A stretch of DNA of 64,000 bases. Source: Sipunculus nudus (lineage: Eukaryota; Annelida; Sipuncula; Golfingiida; Sipunculidae). Below, piece by piece: positions 34,205 through 47,789 of the stretch. Every line of letters starts with the position of its first letter. Position 1 is the stretch's first letter. The notes below the pieces were generated by a model. The model searched no databases and was not told where the DNA came from. It was given only the letters and a program-made list of their open reading frames with translations. The stretch spans positions 24,003,714-24,067,713 of the forward strand of contig CM049320.1 in assembly GCA_026874595.1 (NCBI GenBank), in the 5' to 3' direction. A program made the translations under genes and the position numbers.

Positions 34205-36032
34205 TAAAAAAACACCTGAACAGTTTAACGACGTTGATAGGAAACTCTAGTTTAAAACCAGATATTAGATCCCTCTTGTATAACAATAAGAGTGGATGCT
34301 ATCTTCATTTATTTTAGGGATTCTATCCGTAGTTATGGTAACAATTGATATATAGATAATATTATCATACGTGTATTATTTTATTATTCGTATTTTATTT
34401 AACCACGAAGGTTACATAAATGGGGTTACAACTCCGGGTCCGGCCGTGTGGAATATTGCTGATGAGGATCATAAAACTCGCTCTTCAAAGTGACGCTTAT
34501 CATCCTGGTGCTAAATGATACAGCGCGAGAACCCGACCATTGGCGTGACATAGTTTCCGCAGACTCCTGAGCCATCGCTGGGTAGCGGTAAACACGGGCA
34601 TTAAAACAAGAATAACAACAACAATGACACAGCTGGCGGGGGCTCAAGGTTTTTAATGAAAATGTAAGTCATACGTAAATGGGGGAAGTAAAATGTTGTT
34701 ATCCACGGAAGAGTATAAAACCAGGCTTATGATTTATGTGTCAGAAGTGTGTCGACTGGTGGGAACTAATAGAAATAGGAAATTATTCAGGGAAAATAAG
34801 GTTTATAGCCTACTTAAAAGTGGTCCTTCATGTAACACGGCAGATAATGATGAAGAGTGACCGCATCTGTCCCAAATTCACTCTAGTGATACCTCAGCAT
34901 TAGGCATCTATATATATACCTGCTGCGCATAATCGTAACAAAACAAACGATCCGCGCATTCATATTTCTTGTCAATGTTAACTGTGTAATTTGCCGTTCA
35001 GTTACGCTTATATTGTTCTCCGCCTGACGAGCTTCAGCGTACAGCGTCAGTCAGATCGGGCAGCTGGGTTTTATAAAAGGACGTAAGGCGCACAATTTGC
35101 TTGGCGCGTCTTAATTGCAATTAGCGCGTGGCTAACACGCGAGTGCTGGAAGAACTTCCAGGAGCTGTATCTCCTTTTATGAAACCTCCTTGTTTTAACG
35201 GTTTCTGTTTAAGGTAAAGTTAGTATTTATAATATTTTTATACCATCTTCGCTTAGAGGTGGCAGCACGTATACCACTCTTTAGACCTAACATCCCGTGA
35301 TGTCACATGCTAAATATGGCTGTGGTTATAAATCGGTATACCCACTTGGCACACAAAGCAAATCAGATTTCCGGATGTGTATTTGCGAGGGCTTTGCAAT
35401 GGGCAATGTAGCCCATGGTTAAACATGTTTTGCAGAACAATTACGCAAACGTATGACATATGAATGTGTATTGGTTCTCACTGTCGATGGATACGAAAAA
35501 GGATACTTGAGGTGGGTAATATAAACAAGTCACATACGATGAAATCATTTTATAATACCTAGCTTTTAAGTTGTAGCGTTCACGAAACGAGCCCAAGATA
35601 CACAAACGTATACGTATAACCTCGTAAGATCTTTTGCCAAATATTACTTGATGTTCTGACTAGCTCCAAGTACATATACGCATACTGTGTAATCTCGTTC
35701 ATTTGCAATTAGACCTATTTGATGTCCCTATTAACTCCAGCCAGACATTAAGCATCAAAACCAAGTTTATTGCAAATTACGTGTTATGGGGCTTATAACA
35801 CGCAACTGTAATATAATATGATTTAAATATAACTGAAATGATCAAGAGAATACAAGACGAGCAATTAAGATATGTATTTTAGTTTAATCGAGCCATGCTT
35901 GAGTAACACCTGCACTTTCTAGACAACACGTATGCGTCTTTTAAATATATTTTTTATTATTATAATAACCATGACCATATTTACATGACGGAGCACAGCC
36001 TGGCAGCCTTATATGGCGATGATATAAAAATG

Positions 36033-36063
<31 letters not shown>

Positions 36064-36691
36064 GGATATAGCTTCTTTTTGTGATCATCTGTGTTCGGAT
36101 ATTCTTTTCTTTCATGAATATTCTAATGTAATATCACACAACGCACGCTGATAAATGGCCAATTATCTATTTCGTTTATTTATGAAATTGTACATAAAAC
36201 CTCCTATATGACGTATTATATATTCGTAACACTGTATAGTTGGATTCCTCTGTATAGACCTAATTGGTACCAGCCATCACCTCCTGGAATCTTAAATTTA
36301 CCAACAGTCTGTGATCATATCTTACTTTTATTCATACGCTAATTGAACCTAATAAAAAAGTCACACTCGGTAAGTCTGAATAAATTCTGCCATCCTGTGT
36401 TTTCCAGTGATCTTTGATAATTCCGTTCTGGTACACTGGGACATAAATGTTATATTAATTTCATCTCACTTATAAAACTGCACGGAATTTAAATGAACAA
36501 AGGAGGTAATAAAATTCAATATTTTGTTTGTAAAATTGTAAAAAAATTTAAATGTTGACTCTAGTTCTAATTAAATATAATAAACACAGTATTGTCACAG
36601 GAGAAAAGATTAACAAATTTGTCTTTTGCAATAAACATTAAAGCCATCTATTTGCGTGCCTTATTTGGAGAAATTATACAATTTATGCTTT

Positions 36692-36750
<59 letters not shown>

Positions 36751-37830
36751 TGATTAACTGTAGATAATCTCTGCAAGAAAAGGTTCTTTAAACGTGAAGG
36801 AGGAATGAGCTGTGACAGAGGAATGAGCTTATTCTTCAAAAACTTGCGGGGGGACTTTTTTTAGTGTTGACGCAGATACCATTGGAATATATGGCCATAG
36901 TATTCTGTAAATTGCATATAATACAGTGTATTTAGGATCAAGTGGAATTTCGTGAACTTTACCTGTTTATACAAAAAATCTCGCATTACATGTCGTCCTC
37001 CTTTCCCGACGGACTTTGTCACATTTACCTGGGATTTCTTCAATTGAAGAACATAGAATTTATAACCCACAGTTTATTTAAATTTCCTTTAGTGAGCTAA
37101 CTCTTCCTGGGCACCGGCGGATATCTCTGCTTAAGAATTTACTTCGTTAAATAGCGCGCACGCCGATAGATGGCAGCACGTTTACAAGTCCACATTGATC
37201 TTAGGACCTTAAATCCCTTTTTGTCACATGTAAAATGAGGCCATGGTTATATAGCGGAATAACCACGCGGCACACAAAGAAAATGGGAGTTCCGCCTGTG
37301 TATTACCCACGCTTTTGCTTTTATTATAAAATGATGCCGAGACGCAGGTGTATGATATATTAGCGTGTATAGGTTCTCGCTGTCGATTGATTCCATAGTG
37401 GATACTTGAGGTGGGTAATATAAACAAGTCTCATATACATGAAAAAATCCCTTTATGATTCCTTGCTTCCCAAGGATGTAAATTGCAATATAGACTTGTA
37501 GTAGGAATAAGAATTGTAAATACACACACCAACAGGAATAGTTATATGTCCTTAAAGGGGTACAACCTGTTAAAGTAATCTCTCTTATATCATAAAAATA
37601 CTCCGTATAATAGCCAAGATGTTAGCCATTGTAAAGCCATCTTTTAAGAATTATATAAGATTAATTTCAGCACTTTGGTAAACCATAAAGCATCAAGATC
37701 GTGTTTATTGAAGATTTCTCTGATGCCATAAGACTTAGGATTGAAATTTAACGAAAATGATAGAAGGCGCGCATATATGACATGTATCTGAGCTTACTCG
37801 CCCTACAAGGTATTTAGGTGACACCCATAC
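34205..37830. repeat. Segmental duplication, unit A
   Basis: First copy of a diverged non-coding segment. Landmarks in order: TTTAACGACGTTGATAGGAA (34225), GTTACAACTCCGGGTC (34424), ACACGCGAGTGCTGG (35136), GGCAGCACG (35261), GGATACTTGAGGTGGGTAAT (35501), ATTAAGCATCAAAACC (35746), AGCCTGGCAGCC (35997), AATGGCCAATTATC (36155), a (CT)n(AT)n tract, TTAACTGTAGATAATCTCTG (36753) and a second GATGGCAGCACG...GAGGTGGGTAAT block (37168-37430). All recur in units B or C. No coding potential beyond chance frames. Confidence 0.85.
36690..36751. repeat. (CT)n(AT)n compound microsatellite
   Basis: A CT run followed by a TA run, at the same place in the segmental unit as the pure TA tract at 42534-42599 of unit B. 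Confidence 0.95.
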
Positions 37831-37899
37831 TTTCTTAATAACATAAATCCTTTTTATAAATACCTTTTTATCTCAGCTGACTTTCATTCATGCTGAGCT

Positions 37900-37975
37900 A
37901 CAGTGATTGGTCATTGTCCGTCGTCCTTCCGTCCCACCATCCGGCCGTCCGAGTGCCCGGCCATCCTTTGGGCTA
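37900..37975 (+). repeat. GTCCGTC-type minisatellite remnant
   Basis: CCGTCGTCCTTCCGTCCC followed by ATCCGGCCGTCCG and similar, in a GC-richer patch between units A and B. A like motif (GCGGTCCGGCCGTCCGGCC) occurs at about 47771. Confidence 0.5.
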
Positions 37976-39855
37976 TGGGAATCTAAGGAATTTATATTTA
38001 TGATGATAATCATGATATTTTAGGAATCCTGTTTCAGTTTGCTATTGTCGATGAATATGATATATATTGTAAGGTATTCATCATATGCAATGTTTTAATT
38101 TGCCGATTGGAATGCATGTCATAAATAAACTAAAAGGGGATATAGCCAAATAATAAATCAAGAAAATATATATTAAGAATGTTTAGTATTGGTTGAATGG
38201 TAATTGACTTTAGTAATAAAACACCTAAACAATTTAACGACGTTGATAGGAAAATCTAGTTCAGAACCAGATATTTTATCGCCCTTGTATAATAATAAGA
38301 GTAAATACTATCGTCATATATGTAAGGGACTCTATCAGTAGTAATGATAACAATTGATATATAGATTATATTATCATAGTTTATTATTTTGTTATTTGTA
38401 TTTTATTTAACCAAGGAGGTTACTCGAATCGGGTTACAACTCCGAGTTTGGCCGTTTCGAATATTACTGATTAGGGTCATAAAGCTTGCTGTTTAAAGTG
38501 ACGCTTATCAGCCTTGTGCTAATTAATACAGCGCGAGAACCCAACCTTTGGCGTACTTAGGAACGACTCGTTAGTTTTTTTTCCGTAGTTATGATGACAA
38601 TTGCTATATAGATTATATTATCATAAGTGTATTTTTTTTATTATTCTAATTTTTTTAACCAAGGAGGTAACATAAATGGGGTAACAACTCCGGGTCTGGC
38701 TGTGTTGAGTGTTGCTGTTGGTATAAAACTTGCTTGTCAAAGGCAGTCTAATAAGCCTGGTGATAATTGATACTGCGCGGAAACCAGACCTTGGTCTTGA
38801 TTTAGGATTTGTTTGTTTCCGGAGACCCCTCAGCCATCCCTGGGTAGCGGTAAACATGGGCGATAATAAGATAATAACAATATCAATGTCTAAGCGGGAG
38901 AGTGTTCACCGTTTTAAATAAAAAAAAATGAAAGTCATTCGTACATGGGCGACGTAAAATTTTGTTATCAGCCGAATATTATAAAACAAGGCTAACAACA
39001 AATACGTGTCAAAAATGTGTCGACTGATGTGAACTAAAAAAATCGGAAATTATTCAAGGAAGTAATAGCCTACTTACCAGTAGTCCGTCATGTATCATGG
39101 AAGATATTGATGAAGAGTGACTGGATCTGTCCAAAATTCATTCTAGTGATGCCTCTGCATAAGACATCTCTAAATATACCTTTTGTTCATAATTCGTAAT
39201 AAAACAAACGATCAGCGCATTCATATTTTCGGTCATTGTTAATCTTGTAATTTATCGCTTTACCAAAGTGCGTCAGAAGCACAATTGGCTTATCGGTTTT
39301 AATTGCAATTAGCGCCTGGCTAACACGCGAGTGCTGGCAAAACTCCCAGAAGCTGTATCTCCATTTATGTATACTCCTTGATTCAACGATTTCTTGTAAA
39401 AAATGTTAGTATTTACAATAACTTAAATACCATTCACGCCCAGAGATGGCAGCACGTTTACCACACAAAGCATGTCTGAGTTCCGGATGTGAATTTGCGA
39501 TGACTTTGTAATGAGCAATGAAGCCCATGGTTTAACTTGTTTTGCAGAATCATGATGAACGTGTATTGGTTCACATTGTCGATGGATACCAAAGAGAAAA
39601 CTTGAGATGAGTAATATTAACAAGTTTCATATAGGAAAATCATTTTATCATGCCTAGTTTTTAAGTTGTAGTGTTCACGAAACCAGCCCCAGGTACACAA
39701 GTGTATACAATATAGCCTCCATTTGCAATAAGATCTTTTCCCAAATATTACTTGATATTCTGATAAAACCATGTACACATACGCATACAGTGTAATCTCG
39801 TTCATTTGCCATTAGAAATTTGGCCAAATACTATTTGATGTCCCCATTAACTCCT

Positions 39856-41403
39856 AATGTGTGGACTAATCACCCAATCTGACCCCGTCGGACCCAATCA
39901 GACCCAATGGTACCCCATCTTACCCAATCGGACCCAATCGGACCTTGTTATATACAGATAACCCCTTATGAATCTTATCTTGTTTCAGATGATTGTCATA
40001 CAGTTGCATTCAGTAAAAAAAAACAACAAAAAAACATAAAGGACCATTCAGACATAATCGGACCCTGGAGTGAGAACACAATTTGTTTACTGATTTGGTT
40101 GAAGCAAAAATGCAAATTTTAGTCCCATAACAAAGACACACATACTTAAAGAATTGTATCCGGTGGAGAAAATCAAACGGCACAAAATATACAAATTCAT
40201 ATGACAGAAAATACAAATATTGGCACATGATATGAAACTGTGGAATATGCCCATCCGTTCCGGACTTACACAGCCATGACTTACACTGAAACGTTTTAAG
40301 GGGGAAAATGAGAAAACTTACTGTTTAAATTATATACATGACAAAATAAACAAAATTCATCACATAAAACTAAGACGTCAACTATTGCAGACATATGTGA
40401 ATGTGTTTTTGTGATGGGACTGAAATTTTTATGTTTTCTTCATTCGAATTTAAAAAAAAATGTGGTTACATGCCAACTTCTGATCGGGTCTGCTAGAGTC
40501 CGATTTGGTCTTTACTAAGTGGAATTGTTTTGGTGTATTCACAAATATGTATGTGTATTTAGAGGGATTTTTAATTTGTAAATTTATTTTTCCCGGTTTC
40601 AAATTTATAAGGAAGGATGTAACATGTTAATTCTCCCAAATCATTAAATATTTAAATGTTTGTTTCCTCCAGTGAAAAATATTTTTAAGGAATATCCTTA
40701 TATTCCCCAGGTCTAATTGGGTGTCCTTGGTTCCTCTTGGTCTTTATTCTCTTTTTGGTGGGTAATGTGCATATATGGAATGGGATTAGGATGTTCATTA
40801 ATTTCAAAACTATTTTCTAGATGGGAATTTCAATGTCAACATTTGAAATTAGAATATTCCTGTATACACTGGTTAACATTGGTTTATCCAGAAGTGAACC
40901 AGTTTGCTTTAGGATATCCTGAAATAAACAAGTTTACTATAATATCTGAATATTGAAATTTAGTTGTAACTAAGTGAACCAGCCTATTTTGGAATATCCT
41001 GAAATACACTGGTCTAATTTAGAATCTCTGAACCTTATTGATAAGATTTATTTTTGCCTGTTTCTGTTCAATTTACATAAGTTAAGTGCCAGGGTGACAA
41101 TGCAGTGTCTTCCTTAGTACATTGATACAGCTGAGTAAAAGTACAGATATTTCAATATTATATACATAAATGAGAAAATGAAACAGTCTAGGCAATGTAA
41201 ATTATATTCTGTGTATTGATTCAATAACTTAATTGTAATCACCATAATAACTATACAATATGCACAATTTACAATAAAAAATTATAACATGGTAACTAGT
41301 TTAGTTTGGAAAAACAGTGACTATTGGGTGCGAAGGGGAACGATTTGGTACGACTGATCGATTAGTCTGACCCAAGGAATATAATTAACATCATCACTTA
41401 AAT
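39856..41403. other. ~1.55 kb insertion in unit B
   Basis: In unit A, CCCTATTAACTCC runs almost directly into CATTAAGCATCAAAACC; in unit B the same two landmarks are separated by this segment. It starts with a degenerate 10-mer minisatellite (CGGACCCAAT, 39875-39945) and contains GAATATCCTGAAATA-type repeats at 40910-41010. The ends carry GGACTAATC and GATTAGTC, a possible short inverted end. It may be a non-autonomous transposon; no coding region. Confidence 0.6.
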
Positions 41404-42529
41404 AAACCATTAAGCATCAAAACCGTGTTTATGGCAGGTTATATGTTAAACGGCTCAAAGCAGAAGATTGTGATATAAGTCGATTTAAATGTAACTGAAA
41501 TCATCCAAAATTACAAGGCAAGCAAATATGACATGAATTTGAGTCTATTCATGGTACAAAATGTCTGAATAACACCCGCACTAACTTTCTTGACAACACA
41601 TCAGTTTTGTAAATACTTTTTATCATTATAACAACCATGACTATATCCGCATGTCGGAGCATAGCCTGGCACCCTTACATAAAGGCGATACAAAACCATG
41701 TATATAAATAAAACCCGGACATAGCTTCTATTTGTGATCGTCTGTGGGAGGTTTTAAGGTACTTATCAGATTTTATTTCATAACACAAATGGTATACTTG
41801 CTGTTTGAGTCCTCAATAAAGAAGACCAATTCATATACTAAGTTTTGAAATAAAGAATATTATATGAAAGGTTTTCGGATATTGTTTTTTTATGAATATT
41901 ATAATGTAATATCACAAAGTGCACACTGATGAATGGCCAATTACAATTACAATTACAATAAAGTTGTATATAAAAGCTTCTATATAACGTTTCATCTACT
42001 CTAAACACTGAATAGTCTGATTCCTACAAATAGTCTTCACCTCATCAGCCCACACCTCATGGAATAAAAAATTCACCAAGAGTCTGTAATCATATCTCAC
42101 TTTAATTCATTAGCTAATTGAATCGAATATAATGGGTACACTTGGTAAGTCTGGATAAAGCACTGCCACTCTCTGGTTCCTGTGAGCCTTAATAATTCCG
42201 TATTAGTGAACTGGGAGATTTATCGGTTGCTATATACATGCATACATACGTTGACCTTTATCTGATCTTTACTGATAAATGTTAATTTTGTTGTCTCTCA
42301 CTTATAAAATGCACGGAATATTAATAAACAAAGAAAGTAATAGAATTTAATATTCTGTTTTATGAAATTTTAAAAAAGAATAAATGTTTAGACATTTGTT
42401 GACTCTTGTTCCAATAAAATATGATAAATACCCTGTTGTTACATAAAATAGATTAACAGATTTATCTTAAACATTAAAGCCAGCTATTGAGTTGCCTTAT
42501 TTGTAGTAATTATACAATTTGTGCCTTAC

Positions 42530-42533
<4 letters not shown>

Positions 42534-42599
<66 letters not shown>
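42534..42599. repeat. (AT)n microsatellite
   Basis: TA repeat in unit B, equivalent to the CT/AT tract of unit A. It gives false Tyr-Ile open frames. Confidence 0.95.
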
Positions 42600-42600
<1 letters not shown>

Positions 42601-44149
42601 TAACTGTAGATATTCTCTGCTCGGGAAGGTTCTTGAAAGGTTACGGTGGAATGAGCTTGTTCATCAAAGACTTGAGGGAATCTTATTTTATTGTTACCGC
42701 AGAAACTAATTGAATATATGGACATTTTATTATTTATTGCAATGGGCATGTAACAGTGTATTTAAGAACAAGCGGAATTTCGTGAACTTTCTCTGTTTAT
42801 ACTTCTGTATATATATATATTTTATATATCATAAAATTGAGAACCGCCTATTTTTTTTAGTTTCTTTTAGTGAGCTGACTTTTCCCAGGTACCAGCGCAT
42901 ATCTCCACCTATTAAGAATTAGCTGTGTTTAATACCGCGCAGGCCTAGAGATGGCATCATGTGCACTAGCCCGCATTGATCTTTGGACCTGAAGTCCCGT
43001 TTTGTCACATGTAAAAGTAGGCCATGGTTATACAGCGGTATAACCACGTGTTACTCAAAGCAGTGAGGAGTTCCGCCTGTGTATTTGCTAGAGCATTGCA
43101 GCCCATGGTTTAACTTGTTTTGCAATAAATGCAGAGACGCCAACGTGCGATATATGACAGTGTGTAGATTATCGCTGTCGGTCGTTACCTTAAAGAATAC
43201 TTGAGGTGGGTAAGTACACATACGTGTCTCATACATTAAAAAAATCCAGTATCACGCAATGCTTTTTAGTCTTAGTATTCAGGATAATAGCTCGAGGTGG
43301 ACAAATGTATACAGTTTAACATCGTTCATGTGCAATAAGATCCTTTGCCAAATTTATATCTCTGGAAGTTCTCATTAGCTTCAGATTCCTAAATCTATAC
43401 AGTATAACTTCGCTTTTATGCCGTGAGATCTTTCGCCAAATATAACCTGATGTTATCATTACCTCCTGGTTCATCGAACATTTGCTGCGAATCTTTTAAT
43501 TTCTAATTAGATCTTTCGCCAAATATTAAATGATGTTCTGATTAGCTCCAGATAGACATTCTGTCTCTCCATTTATGACCTACTGTTCTGTTTTATTCAT
43601 ACCTGCATAGTGATCCACTTGTACATCAACCATCGAAAGCTTTGCAGCATATCATTAGATTTCAGCTGCGCCCCAATTATTTGTTATTATATAAACAAAG
43701 ATACATTGAATCATTCTCTTTTTATGTAGCTTCAATTATCTTTTCTAAATCAATGCTCATTCTCAGGCGACATTTCTGAGGGCCAACAAGAGAATTTTAA
43801 TGACTTCTGGAATTGTTTAATCGTTAAAATCAGTGATACAGCCATATAATTTATATTTATAAACACGTTTACGATAATGCTCTGTTGTATATATTTGCTT
43901 GTTTTTATGGAGTTTTAATTGTAAACGAAACCGTTCATGGTCTTGTTATTATAAATATATACATAAAGCACTTTAATTTATGAATAGGTGTTGATTGTGG
44001 AATAAATTTACACAAGATATTTAGATTAAGTTGACATGTATCTGATAGTTCTTGAGTACACAAAGTAAGTAAGAAAAAGGCATAATAAAAACATGTTAAG
44101 AGTCTCTTCGTCTGAGGTTCCCCATAAGGTATATGATTAACGGCAGTAT

Positions 44150-45610
44150 ATTAAGTAAACCATTAAGCACCCAAACAATGTTTATTATAGATATTCTTTG
44201 ATGCAGGTCATATTAGTTTCGTTCAGGTTATTTAAATAAAACTGAAAAATCAAGAAAATATAAGGCGAGCAAATATGACATATCTTTGATTTTAGTCGCT
44301 ATACACGGTGTTTCTGTGACACCCGCACTTTCGTGACCACACCAATTCTTTGTAAATACTTTTATTATAACATCCAAAACTGTATCCGCCTGTCGAAGCC
44401 GAGCCTGGCAGCCTGATATAATACCGATATTAAGACATGTATATAAATATAACCCCGACATAGCTTCTCCTTGTGCAAACATGTGTTAGACCTTGAAAAA
44501 AAAACCAAAAGTTCACAAATAGTCAGCAGTATAAAGAGTATTATACCTGAGATGTGTTCTGATGTTCGTTTCTTATATGAATATTCTAATGTGAGACATG
44601 TATCACACAGCGCACCCTAATAAATGCCAAATGTTAATTTCATTTACACATGAAATGTTATTTAAAAACTCCTCTGTTTTATTTTTTCCTATATATTTCT
44701 ATAAAACTCTATAAACTTCTATAAGTTTTATTTACTCTAGACACTGAGTAATCGGATACATATTCCTATGAATAATCCTACATTGGGCATCTTTAAAAAC
44801 AAAACCATATGCATATATTTAGTTGTATATATAGTATTAAACATGAGTTCGGATATTCGTTTCTTTTATGAATATTCTAATTAATATGACTCAGCGCATA
44901 TTGATAAAAAGTCAAAATTTCTATTTCGTTTCCATATGAAATTTTATTAAAAACGTCAATATGAATTTTTACCTTCTCTAGACATTGAATAGTCTGATAC
45001 AGATTCCTAGATATAGCCCAACATTGAACCAACCAATTCCTCGATGAATCTCAAATTTACTATCAATATGTGACAATATCTTACCTTTATTCTCACGCTA
45101 ATTATACAGAATATAACTGCCACACTCTTTAAGTCTAATAAAGACACTGTCGCCCTTTGGTTTGTTATGCAAGTTCATGGATGCTAAATGTTATCTAGAT
45201 TGGGTTTTGATAATATCGCACAGGTACATAGGGAATATTATATGTAGCTATATACTGATGTACACTCTTAAATACGTTGACTGGTGATCTTAACTGCAAT
45301 ATATTAAGTGTATTGCCCTTCCCTAAATACACTGTACGGAATACTTATGAAAGAGAGTAATAGAATTTAATATTTTCTTGTGCAAATGTGAAAAAAGAAT
45401 AAACGTTAGGACTCTTGTTCTATTTAAAGACAATAAATACTCAAGTGAGAAAAAAAAACAACAAAAGATTTATCTTTTGCATTAAACATGAAAGCCAGCT
45501 AATCACCAGCAATATTTGTAGAAATTTTATAATTAAAGACTCACTACGCGTATATATTGATGACTGTAGCAATCTGTGTTAAAAAAGGTTCTTAAGACAC
45601 CCCCGCGACG
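44150..45610. repeat. Segmental duplication, unit C (partial)
   Basis: Third, shorter copy: ACCATTAAGCACCCAAACAA (44160), GAGCCTGGCAGCC (44400), CCGACATAGCTTCTCCTTGT (44456), then TTCGGATATTCGTTTCTTTT (44850), TAATAGAATTTAATATTTTC (45357), AAGCCAGCTAATC (45490) and GACTGTAGCAATCTGTG (45563). The first modules of units A and B are absent. The 43560-44150 spacer shows nothing else. Confidence 0.75.
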
Positions 45611-45639
45611 GAGAAATCAGCTTGTTTATCTACAAGCTG

Positions 45640-45800
45640 GTATAAAGTGGACACGAACGCGTGCCCGAACAGCATTATTCCTACAGTCCCGCGCCGCCTC
45701 CATTTGCGCCGCCGCCAGCCGAGTTACAATTAAGCAGAGCCAGCCTAATTTACCCGGAGACGCCGCCAATACATTCATTTATCCAAAGTGAGCCGATTTT
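45640..45800. other. GC-rich island
   Basis: A CpG-rich stretch (CCCGCGCCGCCTCCATTTGC, GCCGCCGCCAGCCGAG, GAGACGCCGCC) that stands out from its AT-rich surroundings and replaces the expected end of unit C. Two overlapping frames read through it (Pro-rich PAPPPFAPPPAE in one). It may be an unmethylated promoter-like island or an inserted fragment; no gene can be assigned. Confidence 0.4.
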
Positions 45801-46199
45801 GCGCAGCTCAGTTTGGTTTGAGAAAAGATTTAGAGAAAAGGACCAATCTTAATAATTTAAATGCCCAAAACAAATGTTCAGGTTTTGTTGTTTTTCCTTT
45901 GTTTCTTGTCGCTGGAAGGAATTGTGAGATTGTTGGTAGGAAAATCTTGGCATATGAAACGACCAGGATAAACTATACTCAATATTTAATCACAAACTAT
46001 TTCAATGTAAAATGGATGCAATATGTCACACTTAAAATAGATAACTTTTTTTAGAAAAAATGGATACTTTGTAACATCATCAAATGAAAAGACTTTCAGG
46101 TCAATTTAAGCCAACCGACAAGCCGAGCCAGGAAACTGGGCTTAATACTAATGTCAGCCTTCTTTTTGTCCAAGCCCGTCGCATATGTGTGGCTAGGTA

Positions 46200-46370
46200 A
46201 CGGGAACTCTCGGCCCCAGAGACACTCGTCCCAGAGACACTCGGCCCCAGCGACTCTCGGCCCCAGAGACACTCGGCCCCTGAGACGCTCGGTCCCAGAG
46301 ACACTCGGCCCCTAGTCAGCAGGACCCAGCGACACTCGGCCCCGTCCGGTCGCCGCCCCCAGAGACTTTG
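46200..46370 (+). repeat. 16-bp minisatellite, left (inverted) array
   Basis: About nine degenerate copies of CGGCCCCAGAGACACT, then CTAGTCAGCAGGACCCAGCG and CCGTCCGGTCGCC. It is the reverse complement of 47245-47435, with only a few differences. Confidence 0.9.
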
Positions 46371-46976
46371 TCGATATGCATGGCGATCAATGCATTAGTT
46401 GTTCTAATGTTCTAAGCTTTGATCAATACCGAGAAAAACGGATCAACACCGAGGTAAATTTAACGGTGACAATTTCTCATTTTATATCAGTTATTTCTTG
46501 ATTCATTTATATAAATACTACAGCGTATTATAAAAAAAAATATGAACACCGATTATATTTGGCTCCTACAACGTTTATTGCATCCATTTATTTGGCGTGA
46601 CCACTACAGGAAAATGGTTCAGCACCTTTTATTTAACCATCTATAAATTTTTTATAAGTCATATACAAAGATAATTTTATGATATCAGGGCTACACGAAG
46701 ATATGTTTCACGAGAAAGGACGGTCCGTGCCGAGGCCTGGTCCCAATATTTTTTTTGGGGTAGGCCTATGTTAATGCGGCCTTCAGGAAACAGTTGAAAT
46801 GAACGAACACATAAGCTTACGAAAACTAATAATTTAAGAGGAGACATAACACCTGGCCATGCATTTTCTATTGAGTGTAAAATACATATAATTTGTGGAA
46901 TATGATAAGAAAAATTTTATGGATTATTATACAGATATTGTTTCAGAAATAAGCATGGTTTTAATTTTTATATACA

Positions 46977-46978
<2 letters not shown>

Positions 46979-47043
<65 letters not shown>

Positions 47044-47053
47044 ATATATATAT
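46979..47053. repeat. (AT)n microsatellite
   Basis: TA repeat with one TTTA interruption, inside the spacer between the two opposed minisatellite arrays. Confidence 0.95.
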
Positions 47054-47244
47054 TGTATGTGCTATATTTTTTATTTTATGGAAAATTTAACTTTAATTGC
47101 TTCGTGGCGTTCAACTAGGGCCTACATGCAGGCCACCACGACTAAGGAACTTCTCCAATTCGAGTGGCTCATCAAGTGAGGGGATAACAATCCAGAAGAG
47201 ATAACTACGGGAAGGTTGTTTTCTGAGGGGTTTCGCGAGGCCAG

Positions 47245-47435
47245 TATTGGACCCGATGCCCTTGGCCGAGCGTCTCTGGGGGCGGCAACCGGACGGGGCC
47301 GAGTGTCGCTGGGTCCTGCTGACTAGGGGCCGAGTGTCTCTGGGGCCGAGCGTCTCTGGGGCCGAGTGTCTCTGGGGCCGAGAGTCGCTGGGGCCGAGTG
47401 TCTCTGGGACGAGTGTCTCTGGGGCCGAGAGTTCC
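47245..47435 (-). repeat. 16-bp minisatellite, right (inverted) array
   Basis: GGCCGAGTGTCTCTGG units in the order of the left array when read on the opposite strand, including the unique CTGCTGACTAGGGG and CAACCGGACGGGGCC segments. The two arrays form the arms of a ~1.2 kb inverted repeat. Confidence 0.9.
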
Positions 47436-47789
47436 TGTATTCGTGTGGCTAACTAAGCCCTAATTACACCGGACGCAGACAAGTACACATGCCAATATAG
47501 CATTACACCGGACGCGGTTGACTGGAAATTCGCAGAAGTCATTGTCACAATAGTCAATATCACTAGTTTCGGTGATGAGAATATATGAAGATTATTTTTT
47601 GTCCCTTGCTAAATTAATCAGGTTCGTTTGTGTTGCTTTCAAATGTCTTCGTTAGACGTGTTTTATGCAATGATCGGCGGCTGTTTTGTCATTCCACTTA
47701 TTCAGCCTCTGCATGGGTGGGTCGATTTTTTTGGCTTATAGGTTCAGCTTACTATAAGTTATCTGAGCTATAGCGGTCCGGCCGTCCGG

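Larger units (their letters stand above)
38216..43560. repeat. Segmental duplication, unit B
   Basis: Second copy of the unit A segment. The leading module occurs twice in succession (38216-38570 and 38575-39250). It continues with ACACGCGAGTGCTGG (39325), ATGGCAGCACG (39445), ATTAAGCATCAAAACC (41410), AGCCTGGCACCC (41663), AATGGCCAATTAC (41933), the (AT)n tract at 42534-42599, TAACTGTAGATATTCTCTGC (42601) and a second GATGGCATC...GAGGTGGGTAA block (42951-43210). It carries a ~1.5 kb insertion that unit A lacks. Confidence 0.85.

Noticed and set aside
40717-40956. 79-codon frame with hydrophobic start
   Set aside because: It lies inside the insertion in unit B and overlaps short sequence repeats (GAATATCCTGAAATA); no conserved counterpart.
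46101-47456. Repeated peptide SLGPSVSGAECLWGRE in two open frames
   Set aside because: It is produced by the GC-rich 16-bp minisatellite; both strands and several frames are open because the unit lacks stops.
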